Numbered from the stretch's first letter, positions 45,236 to 56,591 are shown. The stretch: 64,000 nt of DNA from Acanthacorydalis orientalis (GCA_034766995.1 CM068316.1:16775590-16839589), one strand, 5' to 3'. Numbers and translations are program-made. Notes: generated by a model from the sequence alone, not told the origin.

Positions 45236-46143
45236 CAATTAAGTAATGCGACCGATTTTTTTTCTCGGCCTGTGGTAACACTGCGAACCTGTAACTCCGC
45301 CACCGTAATAGCAGATCCCTACTCTCTCGATTGAGACCTTGATCACCCTCGTACGATCATTTCTTCGCCAGCTGTTTAGTGTTTTGTAACAACGCGCGAG
45401 TAGTGCATGTCACGAAAATGGAACAGAGAAATTTAGAGCAACGGTGCGCGATAAAATTTTGTGCAAAACTCGGCGAAACCGCGACAGAAACTTATAAAAA
45501 AGTGGTTAAAGTGTATGGTAGTGATGCCCTGAGTCGTAGTCAGGTGCTTCGGTGGCATGCCGATTTTAAAAAAGGCCGTGAGAGCGTCAAAGACGAGGCG
45601 CGGAGCGGAAGGCCAATTCAAGGGCGAACCGACGCGAAATTACGTCCTTTACGTCCTATTACCACCTGGAAAAACCGTAAATCAAGTATTCTACCGCAAT
45701 GTGCTCGAAAAATTACGAAAAAGGGTGCTCAGAGTGCGTCCAGAGATCGCGAAGACTTGGGTTCTGCATCACGACAATGCTCCCTGTCGCAGTGCGTTCA
45801 GTGTCTCTCAGTTTTTGGCGTCTAAAGGCATCGCAACGTTACCACAATCGCCCTATTCACCGGACATGTCACCCTGCGACTTTTTCCTATTCCCCCATAT
45901 GAAAAAATTCGTCAAAGGTCGACATTTTGACTCCGTTGAAGATATCCAAGAATCTGTGACGAGGGTACTCGGAGAGGTCCCACAAGAAGTGTTCCAGAAT
46001 TGTTACGAAAACTGGAAAACTCGCTGGAATAAGTGTGTAGATGCGGGAGGGGACTACTTTGAAGGGGATCGCAGCGATGTACCTTAATTTTTAAATATAC
46101 TCGATTTTTGAATTTTGTCGCATTACTTAATTGTCTGACCTCG
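45236..46143 (+). mobile_element. young mariner deletion derivative, 908 bp, intact TIRs
   Basis: The first 27 bp (CGAGGTCAGACAATTAAG continuing TAATGCGAC) are matched without mismatch by the inverted 3' end. TA duplications lie at 45234-45235 and 46144-46145. Base composition is far less AT-biased than the surroundings, as expected of a recent arrival. It is about 400 bp shorter than a full mariner; the loss is inside the coding region. Confidence 0.95.
45418..46087 (+). pseudogene. mariner transposase with internal deletion and frame change
   Basis: Start at 45418: MEQRNLEQRCAIKFCAKLGE, then TATETYKKVVKVYGSDALSR and FKKGRESVKDEARSGRP (first HTH). From about 45612 the sequence moves directly, in the +1 frame, to VLLPPGKTVNQVFYRNVL, VLHHDNAPCRS with the second Asp, SPYSPDMSPCDFFLF with the third (34 residues apart), and the C-terminus RWNKCVDAGGDYFEGD, stop at 46087. 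The second HTH and the first-Asp block, roughly 150 codons, are missing. Apart from this joint there are no stops or shifts. The product would bind poorly or not at all and could not cut. Confidence 0.93.
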
Positions 46144-46149
46144 TATACC

Positions 46150-47062
46150 TTAAAAAAGAAAATTAAAGTATGTTATTTTATAAACAATTATAATATTTTA
46201 CAATATATTAAATAATGTGCTCCTTTTTATTGAAAAAAGTCAAATATTCTAGAGTTTGGATTTTAGTAACTTTTTAAAATGTGGAATGAAAAATAACTGA
46301 TTAAATATTTTCATTAACAAAAACCGTTTATTTTAAAAGCTTGAATTCGAATTTATAGAATAATTAACATTCCCATATATTGTTTATGTATGAAAATATT
46401 ATAAAGAGTTTTGTGGAGTTACTAAAGATCTAAAACAATAAAAATGAAGTTCAGTAAACAACAGCGATCGACCATTTTAATGTTGACATAAGAACGAACC
46501 TTAATTCTATATTTTCAAACCGCTTAATAATCAGAAAGGACATGTGATATATTCTACACGTTCGCCAGATTGAATACTGATGACCTTTTATGTGTGGCAT
46601 TATATTGCAGAAAATAAATTTCTGTAGTAAACGTTAAAAGTTTATTGAAATATTTTAAATGGTTTGATAAATTGGTCTGTTGAAATGAATTTTTGTTTCA
46701 TGTTAATTATTAACCACAGTGTTTATTATATAAATTTGTTGTTATACATATTTTTTATATTCTTTTTTTATGAAAGTTGTAGTTATTTATTGATTTTATC
46801 GTCATATATGATTTAATAATTCCAACCGCGATTTATATGAACGAAAATTCAAACTCAACTTAAAAGTAATTTAATCAATAATATTACCATTGAAGACAAT
46901 TAAAATGAATTTGATATTAAATTTTATGATAAGTTATCATTTTTTCACTAGTGCAGAGATGATTTAAATTTTATTTCTCTCTTATATTTGTGAATCAGGA
47001 GTTTAGTTTTTTTTTTCGCAGTTTCTCTCGTTTGTCTTATTAAAAAAGTAGAATACATGTAC

Positions 47063-47068
<6 letters not shown>
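46150..47068. other. no gene seen
   Basis: AT-rich DNA; nothing recognised. Confidence 0.4.

Positions 47069-47096
<28 letters not shown>
47069..47096. repeat. (TA)n microsatellite
   Basis: TA array at which the antisense mariner stops. Confidence 0.9.
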
Positions 47097-47098
<2 letters not shown>

Positions 47099-48167
47099 AA
47101 GGATTTTTTTAAGTTTTCGGACCAGATGGAAATCTAAGGGAGCCACATCTAGAAAATAGGATGGATGGGGTAGCAAGTCGTACTTAAATTCAGCGAGTTT
47201 GCCATGGATACAACACTTGTATGGGGACGTGCATTGTCGTAATGGAATATGATTTTTTTCTTCGATAAACTTTGTATTTTCTCATGAATTGTTTGATAGA
47301 CTCGATCCAAAAGTTTAGCATAATACTCTCCCGTTATTATATTACCCTTTATAAGGTAGTCCATTAGCAGGATTCCTTTAGCATCGCAAAAAATTGAAGC
47401 CATATCTTTTCCAGCGGATAAAGCAGACTACTTTTTTTGGTGGAAGAGAATCACCATGTCTCAATTGCTTTGATTGTTGGTTTGACTTTGGAATGTAATG
47501 GTGGATCCATGTCTCATCTTTAGTCACAAATCGGCGGATAGTCAGTCATATCCCTTTTAAATCGATTCAAACAGTCTTGAAAAATTTGTACTCGAATATG
47601 TTTATAATCAATTATCAGCAAATACAACATCCATCATGTCAATAACTTTTTCATACCTAACTATTCAGTGAGGATGTTATATATGCCTTCATATGAGACA
47701 CCCACAACCTTATCCATTTCGTACACTTTCAATCTCCAATCCTGTAAGACAATATCGTACACTTTGTGGATGATTTTTTTCTGTAGTTGCAGTTTTCAGA
47801 CATCCACTACGCCAATTATCTTCTAAGCTTGCACGGCAATATTTAAATTCAGCTGACCACCTCTTTACGGTTATATATGAAGGTGCACTATCACCCAGTA
47901 CATTTTTCATCTCATAAAAAACTTCTGTCTGGGTTAAGACTTTCTTTGACCAAAAAAATTAGCATCGTTCGATGTTCAACTTTATCCATTTCAACAATAG
48001 CACAAAAAGAACTTTATTTAAATTGATATTTATAACAAACTACTTGACACATTAATTATAGACTTTGAAGTTATGTATAAGATAGATATCGTTTTGTAAT
48101 GTGCCACAAATATTAAAATATTATCGCCACTTGTATATTAAGCCGCAAACTTTTCAAATCACCCTCG
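47097..48167 (-). mobile_element. antisense mariner, C-terminus lost at (TA)n
   Basis: 5' TIR at the right: CGAGGGTGATTTGAAAAG read on the minus strand, with TA at 48168-48169. The left limit is the (TA)n at 47096, reached while still in coding-like sequence (LKKSF). CAAAGGATTTTTTTAAG at the left end looks weakly TIR-like but is also coding. Confidence 0.8.
47100..47989 (-). pseudogene. mariner transposase, first two Asp kept, C-terminus missing
   Basis: Start at 47989: MDKVEHRTMLIFLVKESL; then the HTH half (ILTE*LGMKKL near 47640), VTKDETWIHHYIP with the first catalytic Asp (47516-47518), QSKQWT-type remnants, WLQFFCDAKGILLMDYLIKG, ITGEYYAKLLDRVYQTIHEK, and IIFHYDNARPHTSVVSMANS with the second Asp (about 47215). 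The third-Asp block is reduced to HPIF*MWLP*ISIW, and the protein stops at SENLKKSF against the (TA)n. Several frameshifts. Confidence 0.82.
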
Positions 48168-48169
48168 TA

Positions 48170-48778
48170 AATCTGATGACATTTATTCAAAATATTGTAT
48201 TCATTGAAACTTTGCAGTGAAAAACTGTTACAAATTTTAACATTATATTTTGTTAATTTTTATAAATTTTTCCAATAAAAATTTTGACTTACATTTTACT
48301 AAATTTATTTGTGTGTATAATTTGTTAATTGTTAGGGGAGAGCGAGTGTTAACAAGCGTGGGGGCAAAGCCCTCTGGAGATCAGCATGCAAAGCAAATAG
48401 GGGACAGAAATCCCTGGTATTAAAAAAATATGATTTGAGAAATTAAGAATTTTTACGATACACAATTGGACTATATTAAATAATGAAGAAAATCAAAAAT
48501 AAATTGTTAATAGTTACAAATAATTCATTACAAATTTATTAAAATACGATTTTTTTAATTTTCTAAGAATATTTACTTTTATAATAGATTAAATTTTCTT
48601 AAAAATGTATATATTTATAACGTCACAAAATGTTTATTTGATTATTTTTAAAGTGGTAAAATTATATCTCACATTGAAATGTTCTTGTTTTCAGATAGTG
48701 TAAGAAATCAAAGTAGATTTATCTTGTAGAACTATAAAAAGGTAATTATCGTTCAGCTTGTAATCGAGTTCTACTTTA
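48170..48778. other. no gene; short GC-rich patch
   Basis: About 48335-48420 (GGGGAGAGCGAGTGTTAAC, GTGGGGGCAAAGCCCTCTGG) is GC-richer than the flanks and unassigned. The rest is AT-rich. Confidence 0.35.
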
Positions 48779-48801
48779 TTATATATTATATTATATTATA
48801 T

Positions 48802-48842
<41 letters not shown>
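48779..48842. repeat. (TATAT)n / (TA)n microsatellite
   Basis: Pentamer ATATT-type repeats pass into a TA array. Confidence 0.93.
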
Positions 48843-48844
<2 letters not shown>

Positions 48845-49266
48845 GTACCTTAGACCACTTATAAACAATTACTTCAGAAAAAATCCACTTATAAAGACCG
48901 ATTCGTCAGCAAATTCGTTCGACGGCTCAGCAAAGTACGAGTACGTCGATAGAATCAACGCTTGGCTGTGTTTAAGATTAAAAGCATTAGTCGTTAACTA
49001 CAAAACTCCCCACAACTAGTGACAAATCTACCATGCTATTTCTAGAGTGCGTTACAAGAATCGATCGTTTTAGAGCCTGCGAAGAAAATTGTTAACATAA
49101 ACGGAAAAGTTCACGCTTATTCTAAATATAAACGTTCTTTAAACTTTTTATAAGACAATCATTTTTCTTAATAAAAATTCTAATTCTTTCAAATTTTATT
49201 ATCTGTATACTGAAATTAAACTTTTTCTTGAAAAAACATTCCTTATATAAATAAATATTATGACTA
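48843..49266. other. no gene seen
   Basis: About 48885-49090 is slightly GC-richer with CGACGGCTCAGC and GTACGTCGATAG words; not recognised. Confidence 0.35.
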
Positions 49267-49286
49267 TATATATATATATATATATA

Positions 49287-50535
49287 GGATCAGTGTAAAA
49301 GTTCGCATACGATTCAATAGGTGGTGTTAAGAGTGCGGCATGGCGGCGCTCGTGATTGAAATATATTCATGTTATATATTGTTTGAAAGGTGACTGTCAC
49401 AGCTATTATTTGAGCATCAGACACCTTTGTTTCAATTCGATTTGTGTATAAGAAAAATTTTTGAAAATAAACAACAAAAATTTACACTTTCGTGACATTA
49501 TGTTCTACGTGTTTTGGAAAGGAGTAACCCGTTGGCGCAGCAATGAAACAATCAGGAGGTTTATTTGGAGCATGCACAATCACTTCCGACTGTGAAGAAT
49601 TGGTTTGATAAATTTCGACTTGATAATTTGAACGTCGAAGATCAACCTTGCTCTGGACGGCTAAAGCCGGCTCTGATTACACGATAACTCACGAATTTCG
49701 ACGGAGGAGTTAGTTGAGACACTCTATGTTGGCAGATCGACAGTATTTTGTCATTTAAAGAAAATAGGATTCACGTTGAAGCTCAATATGTGGGTGTCGC
49801 ACTCGTTGTCTGAAAAGAAAAACAAGTTTGATCTAATTTCTTCGGCAGTTTCTTTGCTTAGACACTTCAACAGAGAGCCTCTTTTGGTTGGCGATCGGTT
49901 GGTGACTGGCAATGAAAATGGATCCCGTACAACAACGTTCGATACTGATGAAGGTAGAAACAATCGAATGAATGGGTCGCTAAAGTTGGCTTGTGTCCGA
50001 TGAAGGTATTGCTGTGTGTTTGGTGGGATTGCAAAGGTGTTGTTTATTTTTAGCTGCTCCCACGGGGCGAAACGATTATTAATGAGAAGTATTGTTAAGA
50101 ACTAACCAAAATAATTACATCAATTAAGGAAAAGCGTCCAATTTTGGCAAATCGCAAGGGGGTCATCTTCCACTACGACAATACAAAATCACATACAGCA
50201 AAACTAATTGCAAAAACTGAAACTGTTAAAATGGGAAATAATATCGCATCCACCGTATTTTCCTAACATTGCACCTTCAGATTATCATTTGTTCCGGTTG
50301 CTGCTGAACAGTTTAAACGGTAAAAAATTTAATACCGTGAAGGCCATCAAAAACCACTTCACCCTCTTTTTTGCCAAAAAACCGCACCACTTTTACAAAC
50401 GAGGAATCCAGCAGCTGCTCGAGCGTTGAAAAATGATTGCAAAAAATGTTGATGAACAGATAATTGATTAATAAAAGCGTTTCCTGGAAAAAATAATCGC
50501 TAGAGTTTCAATTTCAAATCCACACTTACTGATCC
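49287..50535 (+). mobile_element. mariner element, same lineage as 1-848
   Basis: 5' terminus GGATCAGTGTAAAAGTTC directly after a (TA)n array (49267-49286). 3' terminus GATCC at 50531-50535, reading inward GGATCAGTAAGTGTGG. About 1.25 kb. It is collinear with the copy at 1-848 and supplies that copy's missing 5' half. Confidence 0.88.
49520..50430 (+). pseudogene. mariner transposase relic
   Basis: Blocks on the plus strand in changing frames: SLPTVKNWFDKFRLDNLNVE (about 49575-49640), HLKKIGFTLKLNMWVSHSLS, KKNKFDLISSAVSLLRHFNR and EPLLVGDRLVTGNENGS (about 49750-49930; the first Asp of the TGDE motif is now Asn), VLLCVWWDCKGVVYF (about 50010), LLPRGETIINEKYC, KGVIFHYDNTKSHTAK with the second Asp (about 50160-50205), PPYFPNIAPSDYHLF with the third (about 50250-50290), and a C-terminus ending KRGIQQLLER at 50429. 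Stops and shifts make it inactive. Confidence 0.85.
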
Positions 50536-50739
50536 ACAATTTACTTTTTGTATTTCATATTAAACTTTAATAAACAAACAGTATGAGAATACATACTTGT
50601 TATATTGTTATTAATTTTTTTTTAGTTGGAAGCAAATAATTTGTTTGCAATGAACTCAGTTCTCATTTTTATGTGTTTTTTTTCGGTTAAGTGTACACGG
50701 TAATTGCAGTTTATTTTAATAAAAAAAAACCTTTCCTAC

Positions 50740-51075
50740 ACGTAAAACATTCATCTTGACAAACGCTGCCGTTAAGTCGAATGCTAATAAAATATACGTT
50801 TGCACCGAAGTGTTAATATTTCTGTACGATACGATGATGTTTGCGCAAGTTCGTACTTCAGACAGGAGGTTGCAATAGCATTTTCATACGTTTAACCTCG
50901 ACAACTGAACAACGAACAACAAAGTTTCGTAAGCCGGGCCCGGGTGTGAGTCAATTGCGCCCGACGAAAGTTTCCTAACGCTGAGTGGCAACAAACAACA
51001 TTTTCCATTCGGACGTTTTTGTTTTTGCTTCCGACGGTGGAAATATTTAGAAAAGTTTATTTTCCAGTTTTTTGT
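50740..51075. promoter_or_regulatory. GC-richer unique island, candidate conserved non-coding element
   Basis: About 330 bp with a clear rise in GC and CpG (GTAAGCCGGGCCCGGGTGTG, GCGCCCGACGAAAG, CTTCCGACGGTGG) between AT-rich flanks. No transposon similarity and no sustained frame. It could be a regulatory element or an untranslated exon; nothing in the sequence decides this. Confidence 0.25.
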
Positions 51076-51620
51076 GTATTTACAGTGCGGAGGATATTCA
51101 GTACAGAGAGCGCATCAACTCTTTCACATCTATTCTTCTGCCTTATTATCATCGTGTCGGATTGTTTCTTTTGAGAAAAAGCTGAACGAGAATGTTCATG
51201 AAACTTTCAAAACATTTTTTAACGTGGAAATTTAACCTCAATTTAATATTATTTTAAGCGAAACATTTGTTACAGAAGTTGATCGAAGCACATAAATTTA
51301 TCAAAAATACTCTCTGGTTTATATTTTTGTTCAACCAATTTCAATGAACAAATTTTCATTACATTTTAATAATAGAATAAAATATACAAATATTAATCGA
51401 TTCATTATAATAAATAAAAAAAATTATAAACAAAAATCTAAAAAATTAGTATATTAATAATATTTTTCATTTACTAAAAAAACGTTTTTAATATATTGAT
51501 TGGTATACCATTTACAAAATGTATATTTAGGTCATATAATGATTATTTTATAATTTATTCCACTTACAAACTTATTTTAAGATCTTATAAGTTTATTATC
51601 TTTTATCAAAAATATTTTTT

Positions 51621-51740
51621 TAAAAATATCACTTTATGTACTTACAAAGTGATATTTTTATAAGTATCACTTCGTTTTACTTATAAAAATATTTACTTAT
51701 AAATATTTTTATAAGTTTTTCAATTATTTATAAAACGAAG
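51621..51740. repeat. cluster of perfect and nested palindromes
   Basis: Stem 1: TAAAAATATCACTTT (51621-51635) pairs with AAAGTGATATTTTTA (51646-51660), 15 bp perfect. Stem 2: ACTTATAAAAATATTT (51679-51694) pairs with AAATATTTTTATAAGT (51701-51716), 16 bp perfect, 6-nt loop. Stem 2 is itself enclosed by CTTCGTTTTA (51670-51679) and TAAAACGAAG (51731-51740). AAGTGATA (51647-51654) can alternatively pair with TATCACTT downstream. No coding content. Confidence 0.85.
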
Positions 51741-52167
51741 AGATAGACCTTAAAAATATTTTCTAAGTAAAATAAACTCAGCATGAGTTGATCGAATGGA
51801 AATTAACACAAAAGATAGTAAATAAAGGTGAATATGTAAGTAAACTATGAAAGAAGTTATTTAAAGGATATTTTTATGAAGAATAGAACTTATTTTAATA
51901 GAAACAAAAATCAAGAAGAAGACCGTAAAGAACAGATCAGCAAAAAATTAAAACTATCAATAAAATATTGATTTTATATATGTATATATATGTTCCAAAA
52001 TTTTTTATTAAAATTTAGATATGTATATTAGAATGAAATTTAGTGTCGTTATACATTTTGATCTGCAAAAGTATTTAAGTTATTAATTCATTTAAATAAA
52101 ATTAAATTCACTCCATATCTCGCTCTTTTTGCTAAGTTTGTTTTGTAATATTTTGTATACAACAAAG
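51741..52167. other. no gene seen
   Basis: Nothing recognised. Confidence 0.4.
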
Positions 52168-52169
52168 TA

Positions 52170-52726
52170 TTAGTTTGGTAGGAAAATAATCGCGGTTTTT
52201 GTTTTCGGAATTCTAACCTTAATTTCTTTCAAGGAAATTGTAATTTCATTGTGTTCATGCTAATATCATTTTAAAGTGCATTTTTCGGTCTGTATTTTGG
52301 TAACATCGACTTGAATTTTATTATTAATTTTGCTTGAAATTGGGCTAATGAATTAAAGATGGAAAGAAGCAGATAAGGCATTTTTTGTTGAAGTTGAAAA
52401 CTAGTGGTAAAATAACAAACTGTTCATAAGTTAAACGATGCTTTTGGTGTGGGTACTGATAAGAAATGTACGGTACAAAAGTGGTTCTAAAAATTTCGTG
52501 CTGGGAATGAGAGCCTTGAAGATAGAGAAGATCCCGGACATCTTTTTCAGTTCATAACGACCAACTGAAAGAATTAATTAAATCAGAACCATGCACATTC
52601 CGAGAGCTTGCATAAAATTTAATCGTTAGTCATCCAACAGTTCTGGACCACTCAAAACCACTTAAATTAAAAAAGAGTATATGAATTTGAAGGTCATAAA
52701 TCGCAATTATTTTTCTACTAAGCTAA
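52170..52726 (+). mobile_element. mariner deletion derivative (HTH family, copy E), 557 bp
   Basis: TIRs TTAGTTTGGTAGGAAAATAA and, reading in from the right, TTAGCTTAGTAGAAAAATAA, with TA at 52168-52169 and 52727-52728. Same order as copy B: leader, a start near 52360 (broken after a few codons), HTH half (FGVGTD, VQKWF-like, AGNESLEDREDPGH, SVHNDQLKELIKSEP, SHPTVLDHSKPL) and direct passage to the 3' trailer GAATTTGAAGGTCATAAA. No catalytic domain. Joint identical to copies B and D. Confidence 0.9.
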
Positions 52727-54348
52727 TATTAAAATTTAAGTACTTAATACATTCCAGACGACATTTTTATTAACTAAACGAAACACAGAATTAATTTTTA
52801 TATGTACATATTTAGAGAATTTCGAAGATGTGAATCAAAATTCTAAATTAAAAAAATAAAAAAACATTTTCATTTATTTATGTATTTTATATCTTGCTCC
52901 ATAAATTTTTGCTGTCTAGTAATTACTTTATCAATTTCTTGTTCGTATGAAATATTTGCATTCCACGATAAAAATATCAATATTGTTAATTTTAAGTAAT
53001 ATTTATTATTGAAATTTCTGTTAAGTAAACTTGAAAGTAGCAAAGATAAGAAAAATAAATGCCATGCTCATCTCGGATATGGGATGTGGAACAGATTTTC
53101 AATCTTTAATAAGTATTAGAAGAATATTTCATATATGGTATATCAAACTAATATTTTAGAAACGGAAAAGACAATTCATGTGTTTAAATTACTCTATTTC
53201 TCCTCAGGGGCTTCAATTAAATTACTGCTAAGCGTCGGACACAGAATCCATATATCATGCTTTATTAGTTGAATTGTTTGTGGTTCAGAACTTTATAATA
53301 TATCAAGATAAGAAGTCATTTGACTGGAAAATTCCTGGAGCGATAAATGCCAAATATATCATAAACTCTTCTCCAATCTTCTTTACATCTCTGATGTCTT
53401 TATGAAATAGTCATTGATTATAATCAATTTTCTATGGGCTTCAAAACTTATATATTCTAAACGATTATTGAGTCTCTTTAGAAAATTATCTAAAATAAAT
53501 GCTGTATACTTGTTTGAAAATCTGAAAATGCTCTCCTAATTTCAATTTATTGTAAACAAAAATAAAGTTCACTTATGAGTATCTTTTGATTTAATTTCTG
53601 TGAAGTTTACAACGATGTTTTTTGACAAATGCTGATCATAACATTCGGTAACGTACCGCTAAAAGTAGACGTTTGGTAAGCTTTAGCAGTCTTAAACGAG
53701 TTTGTATAGTTTTTGTCTAACTGTTATTTTACTCAGAGCAATACTTTGCTCTTCTGTTAATTTGTTGTAAAATCAAACAGCTTTTGTTGTTCGTCTGAAC
53801 AAAGAATCAAGTACAGCAAATCGATCGTTTTTCTCTGCTGTGCTGTTTTTTCAACCTTGACCGCATTTCTTCATGTACTTCGTGTTTTTTGAAATCGACT
53901 ACACCCAAAATAGTAGAATGTGAAATACCTCCAAGCTAAGATACATACCGATAATTGCAGTAAATATCGATACCAATAAAACCGAGGATTTCTTCAATTT
54001 TCAATTAGTTTTTTCACTCGCAGCATTCATGACATTTATACTATTCTATTTTTAAAAAAAATATAACAAAAAAATATAAAAACAATATGCAGCAGAACTA
54101 AATCGGAAAAAATCAAAAAATACTGAATTCGCTAATAATTTAATTAGAAATAAAAATCAGACACGGTAAGTGTTCAATATTTAATATTAATAATAAGTCT
54201 ACTACATTTAAAATTCATGTTTACCTTCCTTATTGTCTTGTCGAAAAATAAAAGAAAATTCATTTAAAACTTACGTTTAAATTTTTTTTCCATTATTTCA
54301 AAAATTGTTTTTTGGGCTATTTATTTTTTTAACTTTACTCGTTAGTGT

Positions 54349-54350
<2 letters not shown>
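52727..54350. other. no confident gene; possible decayed coding region 53150-54010
   Basis: The minus strand of 53150-54010 has polar, coding-like stretches (HEVHEEMRSRLKKQHSREKR, LDNFLKRLNNRLEYISFEAH) scattered over frames. The second is faintly reminiscent of hAT-family transposases, but stop density is about what random AT-rich DNA gives, so no gene is called. Confidence 0.2.
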
Positions 54351-54419
<69 letters not shown>

Positions 54420-54478
54420 ATATATAAATATATAAATATGTATATATATATATATATAATATATAAATATATAAATAT

Positions 54479-54548
<70 letters not shown>
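54351..54548. repeat. long compound (TA)n microsatellite
   Basis: About 200 bp of TA array containing two copies of an ATATAAATATATAAATATG interruption. All long Ile/Tyr frames here are artefacts. Confidence 0.95.
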
Positions 54549-55144
54549 TGCTTCTTCTCGAGAAAAAAATGTTTTTTTCGTTTCTCCAGAAATGTATTTC
54601 TCGTGAATCGTTATCGAAATTATTCTGGTTTTTATCAACAATTTATAACGGTCCATGTTTACTGTTTGTATTGCAATATCTGGAAAATTTATAAATATAA
54701 TCTTATTTATAACTTCTTAAGTAATAATATACTTTTTATGCAACATTTATATTTAAAGTATTTATTTTAAAGTAATATTTATTAAAAACTGTTTCACTAT
54801 TTGTGAAATTTTATTAGAATAAAAATTCGTAGATAATTTTAAATTGTACCTGTTGGCTTTTCTAGTGGAATGTGAAACCCGAAACGTCCAAATCTTATCT
54901 CAGCCTTAAGTTTGTTTTCCAATCATTTTCTTATCTAGATATTGTATTTTGTTTTAAAATAATAAATCAAATATATGAATTCAGTATTAAACAGTGATAT
55001 ATAATTGTTATGTAACTTTTTAAACTGAATTTAAGCCGGCAAATATTTTTTATATATTACATGAGAATTCTGGAGATTTCTCGAGAAATATGAGATATTT
55101 TTTTCTTTTCTCGAGAAATGAAAACTATCAAAAAATCTTATAAA

Positions 55145-55145
<1 letters not shown>
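54549..55145. other. no gene seen
   Basis: Contains three TTTCTCGAGAAA-type short palindromes (near 54555, 55078, 55110); otherwise unremarkable. Confidence 0.4.
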
Positions 55146-55177
<32 letters not shown>

Positions 55178-55207
55178 CATACATATACATATATATATAT
55201 ATATATA
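55146..55207. repeat. (TA)n with TACATA interruptions
   Basis: TA array directly 5' of the RTE fragment. Confidence 0.93.
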
Positions 55208-55555
55208 TGAAAGATGCATGTTGGGAATAACAAGAAGAGATAGAAAGAGAATAGAATGGATACGAAAACAAACAGGAGTCACAGATATAATAAGAAGAGT
55301 AAAGAGTCTGAAATGGAAATGGGCGGGACATGTCGCAAGAAGAGAAGACAACCGATGGACAAGAGAAATTATTGACTGGGAACCAAGGAATAAGAAAAGA
55401 CCCAGAAAGAGACCAATGAACAGATGGCATAAGGATATTAAAAACTTTCTTGGAAATCTGTGGAAAAGAGAGGCACTTAATCGAACAAAATGGATAATCA
55501 TGGAAGAGGCCTTTATCCAGCAGTGGATTAACAGAGGCTGAAGATGACGATGACG

Positions 55556-55558
<3 letters not shown>
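55208..55558 (+). mobile_element. RTE-type LINE, 3' end, 5' truncated
   Basis: Frame 55218-55541: MLGITRRDRKRIEWIRKQTG, VTDIIRRVKSLKWKWAGHVA, RREDNRWTREIIDWEP, NRWHKDIKNFLGNLW and EEAFIQQWINRG, the conserved C-terminal tail after the reverse transcriptase of RTE-type elements (K-W-x-W-A-G-H, DNRW, QQW motifs). The stop is followed by AGATGACGATGACGATAATA, the short GAT/GAC-type tail typical of RTE 3' ends, and then (TA)n. Intact in frame but only about 108 codons of a full ORF. Both sides are TA arrays, so the target duplication cannot be seen. Confidence 0.88.

Positions 55559-55622
<64 letters not shown>
55559..55622. repeat. (TA)n microsatellite
   Basis: TA array directly after the RTE tail. 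Confidence 0.95.
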
Positions 55623-55624
<2 letters not shown>

Positions 55625-56589
55625 TATGCATATTTACAGAATAGTAAAATAACTTTATTTATTACCTCAAATTTCTAAATTAAAAAACTTGGTTTAAGTA
55701 ATATGAATACATTTACAATACATAATTACAACGTAATCGTAGAAAATAGCATAAAACGTTCTCGACGAGACCATTTTTCTCATTTCTATAATAAATAGAA
55801 AGCATTTAATAAGAACTTTCCATGAATGGAGAACTCGCGGTATGCGTGCCTGAATGCAGTTTGTACGTTCTGATTTATATATTCAGGTCACGAATGCATT
55901 TTAATCAAAACTACCACCTTTCTAATCAAAATTAATGAACGAAAACTTTACATATGATTATATAGGGAATTCCATTTACATAATACGTTAATATAGAAAA
56001 TACAAAGTGTATGTTATTGTAAGTACATACTATGACATTGATGTTATGTTGATAAGAGTCATTAAATTGTATATGTGTAATTTTTAAACTATTATATAAA
56101 ATTTATGTAGTGTCTTTAGCTAAGGTACTTCGTTCAGAACTAATTTATATACATTAAAGACTAAAACTTAAGCACTATTTAAGTACTACCTTTCTTTTTA
56201 GTTTTATAATAATAATATTACTTGCAGGAAAAACTGACACGCATATCACGCATTTTATTATATTAAAAAGTAAGGAGAATTAGTTAATTAATATATGTTA
56301 AAAAACAAAGTAGAATTATGTTTTTCGAACATATTTCAACGGTTATAAAAGTGAATTATTTTTATGTGCTGATGTTGAAATGCTAAAAATTAATAATATT
56401 TCTACTATTGAATTAATAATTAAAATAAAAAAGTAACAATATTTAATTGTTAAAATAAAAGTGCATTTATTTACATTTTTACGTTAATAGCCAGTTTAAT
56501 AATAACAAAATTATATTTCTAGGCTAAGTTTGTTTAAGTCTTGACAATTATACAGATTAATTCTAAATCAGAATTAAATATATTACGTG
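55623..56589. other. no gene seen
   Basis: AT-rich DNA; nothing recognised. Confidence 0.4.
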
Positions 56590-56591
56590 TA

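Noticed and set aside
47097..47130. Apparent 3' TIR of the antisense mariner (CAAAGGATTTTTTTAAG)
   Set aside because: It is equally well explained as coding sequence (SENLKKSF) cut off at the (TA)n, and the match to the 5' TIR is loose.
54549..55125. Short TTTCTCGAGAAA-type palindromes
   Set aside because: Only 10-12 bp and without context; noted under the region but not called as sites.
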